A DNA stretch of 32,380 nucleotides from an uncultured Clostridia bacterium. GTDB taxonomy: Bacteria; Bacillota; Clostridia; UBA1381. This document shows positions 21,900-30,413 of this stretch, piece by piece (positions within the stretch are counted from its first letter, which is position 1; every line of letters starts with the position of its first letter). The stretch covers positions 1 to 32,380 of the forward strand of contig CAKSJF010000022.1 of assembly GCA_934462945.1 (NCBI GenBank). Reading direction: 5' to 3'. The position numbers and the translations under genes are program-made. The notes under the pieces are model-generated. The model was not told the DNA's origin. It ran no database searches and was given only the letters and a program-made list of their open reading frames with translations.

Positions 21900-24623
21900 A
21901 TGGGATTATTTGACAAACTGTTCGGAACCTATTCCGAACGGGAATTAAAGCGGATTACCCCGATTGCAAACGCGGTGGAGGCATTGTCTGAGGATATGGC
22001 AAAGCTGTCCGATGCGGAACTGCGCGCAAAAACAGATGAATTTAAACAGAGAATTGCCGCTGGCGAAACGTTGGACGATTTGCTGCCGGAGGCATTTGCT
22101 GTTATGCGTGAGGCGAGCTGGAGAGTGCTTGGCATGAAGCACTTTTATGTTCAGGTGATCGGTGGTATTATTCTGCATCAGGGAAGAATTGCAGAAATGA
22201 AAACCGGTGAGGGTAAAACTCTGGTTTCCACACTCCCGGCATATCTGAACGCACTGACCGGCAAGGGGGTACATATCGTTACTGTAAACGATTACCTTGC
22301 AAAGAGAGACAGTGAGTGGATGGGAAAGGTTTATCGCTTCTTAGGTCTGAGCGTTGGTTTGATTATTCATGATATGAATAATGATGAGCGGCGCGAGGCA
22401 TATGCTGCGGATATTACCTATGGAACAAATAACGAACTTGGCTTTGACTATCTGCGTGACAACATGGTGATCTATAAGGAGCAGATGGTGCAGAGAGGTC
22501 ATAATTATGCTGTGGTCGATGAGGTGGACTCCATTCTAATCGACGAGGCGAGAACACCTTTGATTATTTCGGGTGTCGGCGACAAGGCAACCGATCTTTA
22601 TGAGCAGGCAGATCGCTTTGTCCGTTCGCTCACCAAAAAGGTTGTGACCGAGCATGATGATAAGCAGCTGGATGAGGACGTAACCGAGGATTATATTGTG
22701 GATGAAAAGGCAAAGTCCGCTGCACTGACCGACCGCGGTATTGAAAAGGCGGAGCGGTTCTTCGGGATTGAAAACCTGTCCGACCCGGAAAATATGAAGA
22801 TTCAGCATCATGTGAACCAGGCATTGCATGCGCATGGTGTGATGCACCGGGACAAGCAGTATGTGGTGGATAACGGCGAGGTTAAAATTGTAGATGAATT
22901 TACCGGAAGAATCATGCCGGGACGCCGTTATTCCGACGGCTTACATCAGGCAATTGAGGCAAAAGAGGGTGTCACAGTTGAAAAAGAGAGCAGAACGCTT
23001 GCAACCATCACCTTCCAGAATTTCTTCCGACTTTATAACAAGCTTTCCGGTATGACCGGTACGGCGCTGACCGAGGAGGCAGAGTTCCAGGAAATCTACC
23101 ATTTAGACGTGGTAGAAGTGCCGACAAACCGCCCGGTTCAGCGTATTGACGAGCATGACGCAGTTTACAAGACAGAGGCAGGGAAATTCCATGCCGTGAT
23201 TCGTCAGATTAAGGAATGTCATGAAAAGGGACAGCCGGTTCTGGTGGGTACGGTCAATATTGATAAATCTGAGGTACTCTCGGCAATGTTAAAGCGTGAG
23301 GGCATTAAGCATGAGGTGCTGAATGCAAAGTATCATGCAAAGGAAGCAGAAATTGTTGCACAGGCAGGAAAGCAGGGCGCAGTCACGATTGCAACCAATA
23401 TGGCAGGTCGTGGTACGGATATTATTCTGGGCGGTAACGCGGATTATATGGCGCGCCATGAGCTGAAAAAGCGCGGTATGTCGGATGAACTGATTGCAGA
23501 GGCAACCGGATATGCAGAAACGGACGATCAGGAAATTATTGACGCAAGACTGCAATATCAGGAACTGAATGAGAAATTCAAAGCAGAATTAAAGCCTGAG
23601 CAGGAGGCTGTCCGGGCAGCAGGCGGATTGTATATTATTGGAACGGAGCGGCATGAGTCCCGGCGAATTGATAACCAGCTGCGCGGTCGTGCCGGACGCC
23701 AGGGCGATCCGGGTGCTTCGAAATTCTTCCTCTCCTTAGAGGATGATCTGATGCGTATTTTCGGATCGGATCGTGTGAAAAAGATGGTAGAAACCCTGGG
23801 CTTAGAGGAGGATCAGCCGATTGAGGCAAAGATTCTTTCCAAGTCGATTGAAAATGCGCAGAAGAACTTAGAGGGCAGAAACTTTGATACCAGAAAGCAT
23901 GTGCTTCAGTATGACGAGGTAATGAATGAGCAGAGAAAGATCATTTATGCACAGCGTCAGGCAGTGTTGGACGGCGAGGATATCAGCTCCACCATCCATC
24001 TGATGATCGGTTCGATTATCGACGCTGCACTGGATGACTATATCGGTATTACAGATATTCCGGAGGAATGGAATCTCTCCGCACTTACAGAATTTGCAAA
24101 TACCAATCTGAATGCAATGGGCGAATTTGTGATTGAGCCGGATGAACTGGAAACGATCACAAAGGAGGACATCCGGGAACGCCTGATCGACGTTGCAGAG
24201 CGTCGCTATGAGGAGCAGGAGGAGACGTTTGGTGAGAACATGCGCGAGCTGGAGCGCGTGATTATGCTTCGTGTGGTTGATACACTTTGGATGGATCATC
24301 TGGACGAGATGGAGCATGTGAAGCATGAAATCGGTCTGCGCGCCTACGGTCAGCATGATCCGGTGGTAGAATACCGGAATGTCGGCAGTGAACTGTACGA
24401 GGGTATGCTGCATGCAATTAAGCGTGATACGGTTCGCTATGTCCTGAGTGCAAAGCCGCGGATTGAGATTAAGCGTGAACAGGTTGCAAAGCCGGTGGAT
24501 ACCGGAAATGACGGTTCTCTGGGAAATCAGCCGAAACGTGCAAAAAAAGAGCCGGGAAGAAATGATCCGTGCCCCTGCGGAAGTGGGAAAAAATACAAAA
24601 ACTGCTGCGGCAGAAACGCATAA
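21900..24623 (+). CDS. secA: Preprotein translocase ATPase SecA
   Basis: 907 residues. SecA drives secreted proteins through SecYEG at the membrane. Motifs: Walker A TGEGKT (102-107), VDEVDSILIDEARTPLIISG (DEAD-like), TNMAGRGTDIILGG (helicase domain 2), LRGRAGRQGDPG, and the C-terminal SEC-C zinc motif CPCGSGKKYKNCCG, which contacts SecB-like partners or ribosomes. The N-terminus MGLFDKLFGTYSERELKRI is canonical, so ATG 21900 is used although AGAAAGG lies about 13 nt upstream; an in-frame ATG at 21867 would add 11 unusual residues. In Bacillus, hpf precedes secA; here that gene is absent and a structured leader stands in its place. prfB follows, as in Bacillus. Confidence 0.97.
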   Translation: MGLFDKLFGTYSERELKRITPIANAVEALSEDMAKLSDAELRAKTDEFKQRIAAGETLDDLLPEAFAVMREASWRVLGMKHFYVQVIGGIILHQGRIAEMKTGEGKTLVSTLPAYLNALTGKGVHIVTVNDYLAKRDSEWMGKVYRFLGLSVGLIIHDMNNDERREAYAADITYGTNNELGFDYLRDNMVIYKEQMVQRGHNYAVVDEVDSILIDEARTPLIISGVGDKATDLYEQADRFVRSLTKKVVTEHDDKQLDEDVTEDYIVDEKAKSAALTDRGIEKAERFFGIENLSDPENMKIQHHVNQALHAHGVMHRDKQYVVDNGEVKIVDEFTGRIMPGRRYSDGLHQAIEAKEGVTVEKESRTLATITFQNFFRLYNKLSGMTGTALTEEAEFQEIYHLDVVEVPTNRPVQRIDEHDAVYKTEAGKFHAVIRQIKECHEKGQPVLVGTVNIDKSEVLSAMLKREGIKHEVLNAKYHAKEAEIVAQAGKQGAVTIATNMAGRGTDIILGGNADYMARHELKKRGMSDELIAEATGYAETDDQEIIDARLQYQELNEKFKAELKPEQEAVRAAGGLYIIGTERHESRRIDNQLRGRAGRQGDPGASKFFLSLEDDLMRIFGSDRVKKMVETLGLEEDQPIEAKILSKSIENAQKNLEGRNFDTRKHVLQYDEVMNEQRKIIYAQRQAVLDGEDISSTIHLMIGSIIDAALDDYIGITDIPEEWNLSALTEFANTNLNAMGEFVIEPDELETITKEDIRERLIDVAERRYEEQEETFGENMRELERVIMLRVVDTLWMDHLDEMEHVKHEIGLRAYGQHDPVVEYRNVGSELYEGMLHAIKRDTVRYVLSAKPRIEIKREQVAKPVDTGNDGSLGNQPKRAKKEPGRNDPCPCGSGKKYKNCCGRNA

Positions 24624-24628
24624 AGAAT

Positions 24629-24658
24629 AGGCTGTCTTACACAGGACAGCCTGTCTTT
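24629..24658 (+). terminator. Hairpin between secA and prfB, weak terminator or processing site
   Basis: AGGCTGTC / GACAGCCT (8 bp) with an 8-nt loop is followed by gtcttttc, an imperfect T-tract. It may attenuate read-through into prfB. No separate prfB promoter is obvious in the 67-bp gap. Confidence 0.5.
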
Positions 24659-24690
24659 TCGATCAAATAATTTTAAAGGATGTGAATAAT

Positions 24691-25807
24691 ATGTTAGAAT
24701 ACGAACAGGCAAGACTGCAATTGCAGGGTCTGGAAAAAAACATAGAAGATTTGAGGGATGCACTTTGACATTGCCGGAACAGTGTCAGAGATTGCAAAGT
24801 TAGAGGAAGAAAGCGCAGCGCCCGGATTCTGGGACGATATGGAGAAGTCGCAGAAAGTGCTGCAAAGAACCAAACAGCTCAAGGATAAGGTAGAACGCTT
24901 TGAAAAGCTCAAAACCGCCTGGGAGGACGCATTGGTTCTGATTGATTTAGCGGATGAAGAAAATGATGAGAGCATGCTGGGCGAAATCCAGAAAGCGTCG
25001 GATGAGGTCAATGAGGAATTGGAGAAAATGACCCTGGAAACGCTCCTGTCCGGTCCGTATGATAAAAATAACGCGATTATGACGTTCCATGCCGGAGCAG
25101 GCGGAACAGAGGCGCAGGACTGGTGTGAGATGCTCCTCCGGATGTATCAGATGTATGCACAGAAGAATGGTTATAGTGTCACCACGCTGGATCTTCTGCC
25201 CGGAGATGATGCCGGAGTGAAAAGTGCAACCATCATGATCAGCGGACTGAATGCCTATGGCTATCTGAAAGCAGAAAAAGGAGTTCACCGCCTGGTGCGG
25301 ATTTCTCCGTTTGACGCGTCGGGCAGACGGCATACGTCTTTCGCATCCATTGAGGTCATGCCGGAAATTGATGATGACGTGGAAATCAATATCCGACCGG
25401 AGGATTTGAGAGTGGATACCTACCGTGCCAGCGGTGCAGGCGGTCAGCATATTAATAAGACTGATTCCGCCATCCGGATCACCCATATTCCAACCGGTGT
25501 TGTGGTGTCTTGTCAGACCCAAAGATCGCAGCATCAGAATCGTGAATATGCGATGCGGATGTTAAAATCCAAGCTGGCAGAAATTGCAGAACAGCAGCAG
25601 AAAGAGAAAATTGAGGATATTAAGGGTGTGCAAAAGGAAATTGCCTGGGGCAGCCAGATCCGCTCCTATGTGTTCCATCCGTATACCATGGTAAAGGATC
25701 ACCGTACCAATTATGAAGTTGGAAATATCGGCGCAGTGATGGACGGAGACTTGAATGGATTCATTAATGCATACTTGCAGATGAAAGCAAAGGAAGCAGC
25801 TGAATAA
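24691..25807 (+). CDS. prfB: Peptide chain release factor 2, with programmed +1 frameshift
   Basis: 371 residues when joined as 24691-24765 plus 24767-25807. RF2 terminates translation at UGA and UAA. The first 25 codons (MLEYEQARLQ...LRDAL) end in CTT-TGA-C; slipping +1 on CTT gives Leu-Asp and continues as DIAGTVSEIAKLEEESAAPG. The RF2 stop-codon motif SPF is in RISPFDASGRR, and the catalytic GGQ is in SGAGGQHINKTDSAIRITH. AAAGGATGTGA precedes ATG 24691. An automatic call starting at ATG 24758 would lose the true N-terminus. Frameshifting is autoregulatory: low RF2 favours the shift. Confidence 0.97.
24754..24769 (+). promoter_or_regulatory. prfB +1 frameshift site
   Basis: AGGGATGCACTTTGAC: an internal Shine-Dalgarno-like AGGG (24754-24757), slippery CTT (24763-24765), in-frame TGA (24766-24768) and C after it, the poor-termination context conserved in RF2 genes. 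The AGGG-to-CTT gap is 5 nt, slightly longer than the 3 nt in E. coli. Confidence 0.93.
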
Positions 25808-25841
25808 CAAAAAACGCGCCTACAGGCGCGTTTTTTGTTAT
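25804..25841 (+). terminator. Strong bidirectional terminator after prfB
   Basis: The 17-bp perfect stem (25804-25820 / 25825-25841) with loop TACA has A- and T-runs built into the arms. It overlaps the prfB stop codon. Confidence 0.95.
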
Positions 25842-25889
25842 TGACTGATGATGTTTTAAGTCAAAGCAGGATCAGTCTGTAACATTGAA

Positions 25890-25914
25890 AGGACAGCCGC
25901 TTTTCAGCTGTCCT
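25890..25914 (-). terminator. Likely terminator of the SASA-family esterase gene
   Basis: AGGACAGC (25890-25897) and GCTGTCCT (25907-25914) form an 8-bp stem about 25 bp after the esterase stop on the minus strand. Only a short T-run follows, so strength is uncertain. Confidence 0.5.
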
Positions 25915-25938
25915 GTTTGTGTAGGTTTAAAGATGTGT

Positions 25939-26991
25939 TTAATATTTCACAATATCCTTTCCCAGCACCGGGGGTTTTTGTTCCTTCAAGATCCGATGGG
26001 CATTTTTTGCGGCGGTTTTGGCTGCGAGGATGAAGCCTTTTTCGTTTATATGCGAATTTGGATACCCATAATAGGAGTCGCGGCAAAAAGAATATTTGGG
26101 TGCTGGTTCTTTGGTATAGAAATTTTCGGGGGTTTCCATAAAATGCGGATCGGGCATAAAGGAAATATCACGTGTGATGATGTAGGCGTTTGGAGTTTCT
26201 TTACAAAAATCCTCCTGCGCCTGCATCACATGGCAGGTATCATGTGTAAACCAATAGCCGGTACGGATAATCAGAAACAGATCAAATCCGATTTTTTGCG
26301 CTTTCTCCCAAATCAGAAAAATCTTTTTTTGATATTCTGCACAGCTGTTTTGAGAATCGCTTTCCCCCTGATTCCAGACAAGGACTTTTTTTCCGCAGGC
26401 ATTTGGATATGCCATTTCTGCATCCTGGAAAAATGCCTGGCACTTCTTGCAGTAGATCTCCTCGGCATCCCCTGTACCGGTGAGGGGCGAAAAGCCATTT
26501 GGCGCGGCAAACCGGTTATATTCGTCTATCATTTCTTTGGAAAAAAAGTGATCCGCAGAAACCCCGCCTTTTGCAATATGAGCCACAAGTGCCGTTTCTC
26601 CGAGCCGCTCCCATTCCTCACAAAAGTATGGAACAAGGCTTGCTGCCGGATTTCTTTCGCTTTCCGAATAGGCAGAGAACGGTTTAACGGTTTTTTCCTC
26701 GCTGCTATCCAAATTCGATAGCGCCGACACAAAATAAGTGTTTTTTTCATAGTCGCAAAGCATGCTTTTTCCGGCATTATCGGTATTTTGGTATGCAGCT
26801 TTTGGGTCATGATAAAGAAACTCTCCGGTGTCGTAGCTGACCGGAACAAAGCTGCCATTTGCGTTTCCGCGGTGAACCGGATTATAGCGGTATTCCAGAG
26901 AGCGTTTAACGTTCAGCAAATGCTTTGGCGGCAGAACGCACGCTCCCATCATATTCGATTGTCCTGCAAAAACAAATAAGTCGTACTGCAT
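25939..26991 (-). CDS. SASA/CE6-like carbohydrate acetylesterase (sialate O-acetylesterase family), cytoplasmic
   Basis: 350 residues. FVFAGQSNMMG (7-17) carries the SGNH-type nucleophile Ser, VLVWNQGESDS matches the conserved oxyanion/GES block, and the C-terminal SHINEKGF provides the likely catalytic His. This family removes acetyl groups from sialic acid or from acetylated plant polysaccharide. There is no signal peptide, so it should act on imported oligosaccharides. GGGGAGGA is 6 nt before ATG 26991. It is monocistronic with a consensus promoter. The length and the DPHFMETPENFY region are not recognised further. Confidence 0.85.
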   Translation of the reverse strand: MQYDLFVFAGQSNMMGACVLPPKHLLNVKRSLEYRYNPVHRGNANGSFVPVSYDTGEFLYHDPKAAYQNTDNAGKSMLCDYEKNTYFVSALSNLDSSEEKTVKPFSAYSESERNPAASLVPYFCEEWERLGETALVAHIAKGGVSADHFFSKEMIDEYNRFAAPNGFSPLTGTGDAEEIYCKKCQAFFQDAEMAYPNACGKKVLVWNQGESDSQNSCAEYQKKIFLIWEKAQKIGFDLFLIIRTGYWFTHDTCHVMQAQEDFCKETPNAYIITRDISFMPDPHFMETPENFYTKEPAPKYSFCRDSYYGYPNSHINEKGFILAAKTAAKNAHRILKEQKPPVLGKDIVKY

Positions 26992-27021
26992 AAAAAATCC
27001 TCCCCATATTTTGCTTTTACC

Positions 27022-27050
27022 ATTATAGCATGAAATGTATCTCCTGTCAA
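27022..27050 (-). promoter_or_regulatory. Consensus sigma-A promoter of the esterase gene
   Basis: On the minus strand TTGACA (27045-27050), 17 bp, TATAAT (27022-27027). A short inverted repeat TCTAC-gcaga-GTAGA (27051-27065) abuts the -35 upstream and may be an operator. Confidence 0.9.
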
Positions 27051-27098
27051 TCTACGCAGAGTAGAAAACAACTAAAAAGGCTGCACCCTTTTTTGCCA

Positions 27099-27127
27099 TT
27101 GTTCATATTATGTCGTAGTGATAAATT
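27099..27127 (+). promoter_or_regulatory. Possible promoter of asnB
   Basis: TTGTTC (27099-27104), 17 bp, TAAATT (27122-27127). The match is moderate. Just upstream, AAAAAGG-ctgcac-CCTTTTTT (27074-27094) is terminator-like on the plus strand and would matter if the real promoter lies further left. Confidence 0.4.
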
Positions 27128-27148
27128 CATGATATTGGAGTGAGGAAT

Positions 27149-29002
27149 ATGTGTTCCATTGCAGGAATGATTAATTTTCAGAAAAATTATCTGACGTACC
27201 CGGCATACAACCGGCTTTTAGTCCGGGAAATGGCGGCAACAATGCGTCACCGCGGACCGGACGCGTCCGGAGAATGGGTGGGGGAGCATGCGGCATTTTC
27301 CCATACCCGGCTTGCCGTCATTGACCCGGAGGGCGGCGCACAGCCGATGAAACGCTGTGTGGACGGATACGATTTTGTGATTACATATAACGGAGAGCTT
27401 TACAACGCGGAAGATTTAAAGCAGGAGCTTTCTGCGTTCGGGTACACGTTTGAAACCTCGTCCGATACCGAGGTACTGCTCTATTGCTACATCCATTACG
27501 GCGAGGCATGTGCTGAAAAACTCAACGGAATCTATGCGTTCTGCATTTGGGATTCTATGCGGCAGAGAGTCTTTTTCTGCCGGGATCGGTTTGGTGTAAA
27601 GCCGCTGTTTTACACCTGCTTTGACGGTACGATCCTATTTGCGTCCGAACTGAAAGCGTTTTTCTGCCATCCTGCGATGAAAGCGGAGGTAGATACAGTC
27701 GGCTTGCAGGAGCTTTTTGCCATCTCTCCGGCACGGACACCGGGGTGCGGTGTGTTCCGAAATGTGCATGAGTTAGAGCCAGGATATCTGATGATTGCAG
27801 ACCGGAACGGAATCCGGGAAAAAGCATACTGGAAATTGGAAAGTCATGAGCATGAGGATGATTATGAGGAGACCATTCAAAATGTGCGCCGTCTGGTTTG
27901 TGACAGCGTGGAGCGGCAGCTGGTGTCGGATGTTCCGATCGGAACGCTCCTTTCCGGCGGACTGGATTCCAGTATCATCACCGCCATTGCTGCAAATTAT
28001 ATGAAAGAGCGCGGGCAAACGCTCTCCACCTATTCCTTTGACTATGTGGATAATGACAAGTATTTTAAAGCGTCGGCATTTCAGCCGGACGCAGACCGCC
28101 CCTGGGTGGAGCGTATGCAGGAGGAATTTCAGACTGACCACACCTTTTTGGAATGTGATAACACTGAGCTTTTAGACTACCTTGTTCCGGCGATGAAATA
28201 TAAGGATTTGCCGGGTATGGCAGATGTGGACGCGTCACTGTATTATTTCTGCCGTGAGATCAAAAAGAAGCATACGGTGATTCTGTCCGGTGAGTGTTCA
28301 GATGAAATTTTCGGAGGATACCCGTGGTTTCGAAGTGAGCAGGCATTTAAAACGCCGGCATTTCCCTGGTGCTACGATCTTTCGCTCCGAAACAGCATCC
28401 TGAAACCGGAGGTGGCAAGATCGCTTGATTTAGACGGCTATTCCAGAATGCGTTATGAGGAATCCATTGCTAAAACGCCGCGTTTTTCCGGAGATTCCGA
28501 GGAGGAGCGGAGAAGAAGGGAAATTTCTTATTTGAATATTGTCTGGTTTATGACCAATCTCTTAGATCGCAAGGATCGGATGAGCATGGCAAGCGGCTTA
28601 GAGGTGCGCGTGCCGTTCTGTGATCACCGTTTGGTAGAGTATGTTTGGAATATTCCGTGGGAATTTAAAAACCGGAATAATGTTTCTAAAAATATTCTGC
28701 GCGAGGCAGCCGTCGGACTGCTCCCGGAGGATGTTTTGTACCGGAAAAAGAGTCCCTATCCGAAAACGCATAACCCGAAATATGAAAAGCTGGTGAAGGA
28801 GCGGCTTTTGGAAATCATCCAGAACCCCAATGCCCCTATCCTGACCTTTGCCGACCGCGGAACGATAGAAAAAATATGCCGTGAGGGAACATCCGACTAT
28901 GGCAAACCGTTTTTCGGTCAGCTCATGGCAGGTCCGCAGTTTATCGGCTATCTGATTCAGCTGAACGCATGGTTTGAAACTTATCATGTCAGTATCTATT
29001 AA
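27149..29002 (+). CDS. asnB: Asparagine synthase (glutamine-hydrolysing)
   Basis: 617 residues. It makes asparagine from aspartate, glutamine and ATP. The start at ATG 27149 puts Cys at position 2 (MCSIAGM), the N-terminal nucleophile of the class II glutaminase domain (about 1-200, with RHRGPDASGEW and FNGEL-like YNGELYN). The synthetase domain has the PP-loop LLSGGLDSS, SGECSDEIFGGYPW and the DRKDRMSMASGLEVRVPFCD segment. GGAGTGAGG lies directly upstream; GTG 27140 would bury the Cys and is rejected. It is a single gene between a weak promoter and a good terminator. Confidence 0.96.
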   Translation: MCSIAGMINFQKNYLTYPAYNRLLVREMAATMRHRGPDASGEWVGEHAAFSHTRLAVIDPEGGAQPMKRCVDGYDFVITYNGELYNAEDLKQELSAFGYTFETSSDTEVLLYCYIHYGEACAEKLNGIYAFCIWDSMRQRVFFCRDRFGVKPLFYTCFDGTILFASELKAFFCHPAMKAEVDTVGLQELFAISPARTPGCGVFRNVHELEPGYLMIADRNGIREKAYWKLESHEHEDDYEETIQNVRRLVCDSVERQLVSDVPIGTLLSGGLDSSIITAIAANYMKERGQTLSTYSFDYVDNDKYFKASAFQPDADRPWVERMQEEFQTDHTFLECDNTELLDYLVPAMKYKDLPGMADVDASLYYFCREIKKKHTVILSGECSDEIFGGYPWFRSEQAFKTPAFPWCYDLSLRNSILKPEVARSLDLDGYSRMRYEESIAKTPRFSGDSEEERRRREISYLNIVWFMTNLLDRKDRMSMASGLEVRVPFCDHRLVEYVWNIPWEFKNRNNVSKNILREAAVGLLPEDVLYRKKSPYPKTHNPKYEKLVKERLLEIIQNPNAPILTFADRGTIEKICREGTSDYGKPFFGQLMAGPQFIGYLIQLNAWFETYHVSIY

Positions 29003-29012
29003 GAATACAGCG

Positions 29013-29050
29013 AAACAGTGCCGAGTCTGAATGCTCTGCACTGTTTTGTT
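29013..29050 (+). terminator. Bidirectional terminator between asnB and the ldh operon
   Basis: AAACAGTGC / GCACTGTTT (9 bp) with inner GAG/CTC pairs is followed by TGTTATTT. The convergent small membrane-protein gene ends exactly here. Confidence 0.85.
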
Positions 29051-29282
29051 ATTTACTTTTTGCCGGATTTTTTTGCAGGATTTTATGCAAGCCTGTCCAT
29101 TTTTGTTCTTTTTCCTGCCAGGCTGTCAGGATTTTTTCCAGGCTTTTTGCAGAGCGGACGAGGCGCGGATGGGAGAGGGGGAGTTTATCTTCCATCCGCG
29201 AAAGGCGTTTGCGTTTGGTGTCGATCAGGATTCCGCAGAAAAACAGGGAAAAAGAGAGAAGCAATAATTTTAGTTTTTTCAT
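29049..29282 (-). CDS. Small membrane-anchored protein coupled to ldh
   Basis: 77 residues. MKKLKLLLLSFSLFFCGILI is a membrane anchor or uncleaved signal, with a Cys at 16; the rest is basic and helical with two Trp (TAWQEKEQKWTGLHKIL). The Trp-containing helix faintly recalls DUF4363-type Clostridial proteins, but it is shorter and I do not assign it. Coding is supported by a 4-bp ATGA overlap with ldh, a GGAGA ribosome binding site 8 nt before ATG, and a stop exactly at a bidirectional terminator. Its product would sit at the membrane with a cytoplasmic or outside tail; topology is undecided. Confidence 0.65.
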   Translation of the reverse strand: MKKLKLLLLSFSLFFCGILIDTKRKRLSRMEDKLPLSHPRLVRSAKSLEKILTAWQEKEQKWTGLHKILQKNPAKSK

Positions 29283-30220
29283 AGATCAATCTCCGCAATC
29301 AGTTCCCGGAGTGTTTTTGCTGAGTTTAAAAGACCTCGCAGCTCCTGCTCGCTAAAGGGGACTTCCAGAATTTTTTCAATGCCGTCGCCGCCAACCTTGG
29401 TCGGGACGGACAGTGCCACATCGGAAATTCCATACTGCCCGTCGAACACGCTGGAAACGGTTAAGATAGAGTTTTCATCTCCGGCGATACATTCCACGAT
29501 TTTTGCCACTGCCACTGCGATAGCATAATAGGTTGCACCCTTTTTCTGAATGATTTCATATGCCGAGTTTTTGACTTCTTCGTACATCCGGTCGAGGTCG
29601 CCGATGGCGCATTTTCCGGTGTAGCGGCAAAATTCGTGCATGGACATGCCGCCGATATTGGTAACACTCCATGCCGCAACCTCGCTGTCTCCATGCTCTC
29701 CGATCACATAGGTATGACAGTTACGCGCATCAATTCCGGTTTGACGGCTGATCATATACTTTAACCGTGAGGTATCCAGCACCGTTCCCGAACCTAACAC
29801 CTGGTTTTTCGGCAGTCCGGACAGACGGTAGGTAACATAGGTCAGGACGTCCACCGGATTGGTGACGGTCAGGAGAATAATATCCTCCGGCGCATATTTC
29901 ATAATTCCGGAAACAATCGATTTAAAAATTTCCACGTTCTGCGAAAGGAGTGCACGTCTGGACTGACCGGGTGTCTGCGCCGCACCGGCTGTGATTACTA
30001 CGATATCCGCGTCTGCACATTCCTGATAGTCGCCCGAAATCACACGGACAGGCTTTTGAAAGGACACGCCGTGTGCAATATCCATAGCGTCCCCTTCTGC
30101 CTTGTTACGGTTAATATCAATCAGCACGATTTCTGAAAACAAACCGCCGAGCATAATGGTATAGGCTGTGGTCGCACCGACAAGTCCTGCTCCGACCACA
30201 ACAAGCTTTCCTCGAAACAT
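29279..30220 (-). CDS. ldh: L-lactate dehydrogenase
   Basis: 313 residues. It reduces pyruvate to L-lactate with NADH in the cytoplasm. The Rossmann motif is VVVGAGLVGATTAY (7-20). The specificity loop AGAAQTPGQSR has Gln82, the lactate-type residue, rather than the Arg of malate dehydrogenases. TNPVDVLTY and GEHGDSE with catalytic His176 complete the active site. ATG 30220 is chosen because AAAGAGG lies 9 nt upstream; the ATG at 30229 touches it. The gene is divergent from spoIIAA and coupled to the small membrane protein downstream. Confidence 0.95.
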   Translation of the reverse strand: MFRGKLVVVGAGLVGATTAYTIMLGGLFSEIVLIDINRNKAEGDAMDIAHGVSFQKPVRVISGDYQECADADIVVITAGAAQTPGQSRRALLSQNVEIFKSIVSGIMKYAPEDIILLTVTNPVDVLTYVTYRLSGLPKNQVLGSGTVLDTSRLKYMISRQTGIDARNCHTYVIGEHGDSEVAAWSVTNIGGMSMHEFCRYTGKCAIGDLDRMYEEVKNSAYEIIQKKGATYYAIAVAVAKIVECIAGDENSILTVSSVFDGQYGISDVALSVPTKVGGDGIEKILEVPFSEQELRGLLNSAKTLRELIAEIDL

Positions 30221-30271
30221 TTCTATCATCCTCTTTCTTTTTTCGTATATAGGTATTTCCTTGCTTTTATT

Positions 30272-30280
30272 AGTATAACA
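30272..30280 (-). promoter_or_regulatory. Extended -10 promoter of ldh
   Basis: On the minus strand TG-T-TATACT is an extended -10; no good -35 is seen at 16-18 bp. The same 9-mer is used before secA. No Rex-type palindrome is present here, unlike at adhE. Confidence 0.6.
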
Positions 30281-30298
30281 AAAGGATGCGGAAAATAT

Positions 30299-30345
30299 TT
30301 GTCGAACGAAATTTTTGTTTCGTCAAAAGAAGTGTTTTTTCGATA
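30299..30345 (+). promoter_or_regulatory. Spo0A boxes upstream of the spoIIA operon
   Basis: TGTCGAA (30300-30306) on the plus strand and TTCGTCA (30319-30325), i.e. TGACGAA on the minus strand, both match the Spo0A core TGNCGAA. A third, TTCGATA (30339-30345), has one mismatch. Spo0A~P activates spoIIA in spore-formers. I could not fix the promoter itself; no clear sigma-H -10 (GAAT) is present. Confidence 0.7.
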
Positions 30346-30413
30346 AAGGGAAATTGTTCCATAAACAAGAAATTAAGAGGGAAGCAAATTCTACGAAAGG
30401 AAAGGGAAAGAAC

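Noticed and set aside
23868..24413. 181-residue minus-strand frame inside secA
   Set aside because: Antisense shadow of a conserved gene; no promoter or ribosome binding site.
25885..26721. 278-residue plus-strand frame opposite the esterase
   Set aside because: It is the mirror of the SASA esterase gene, which has motifs, promoter and ribosome binding site; this frame has none and starts inside a terminator.
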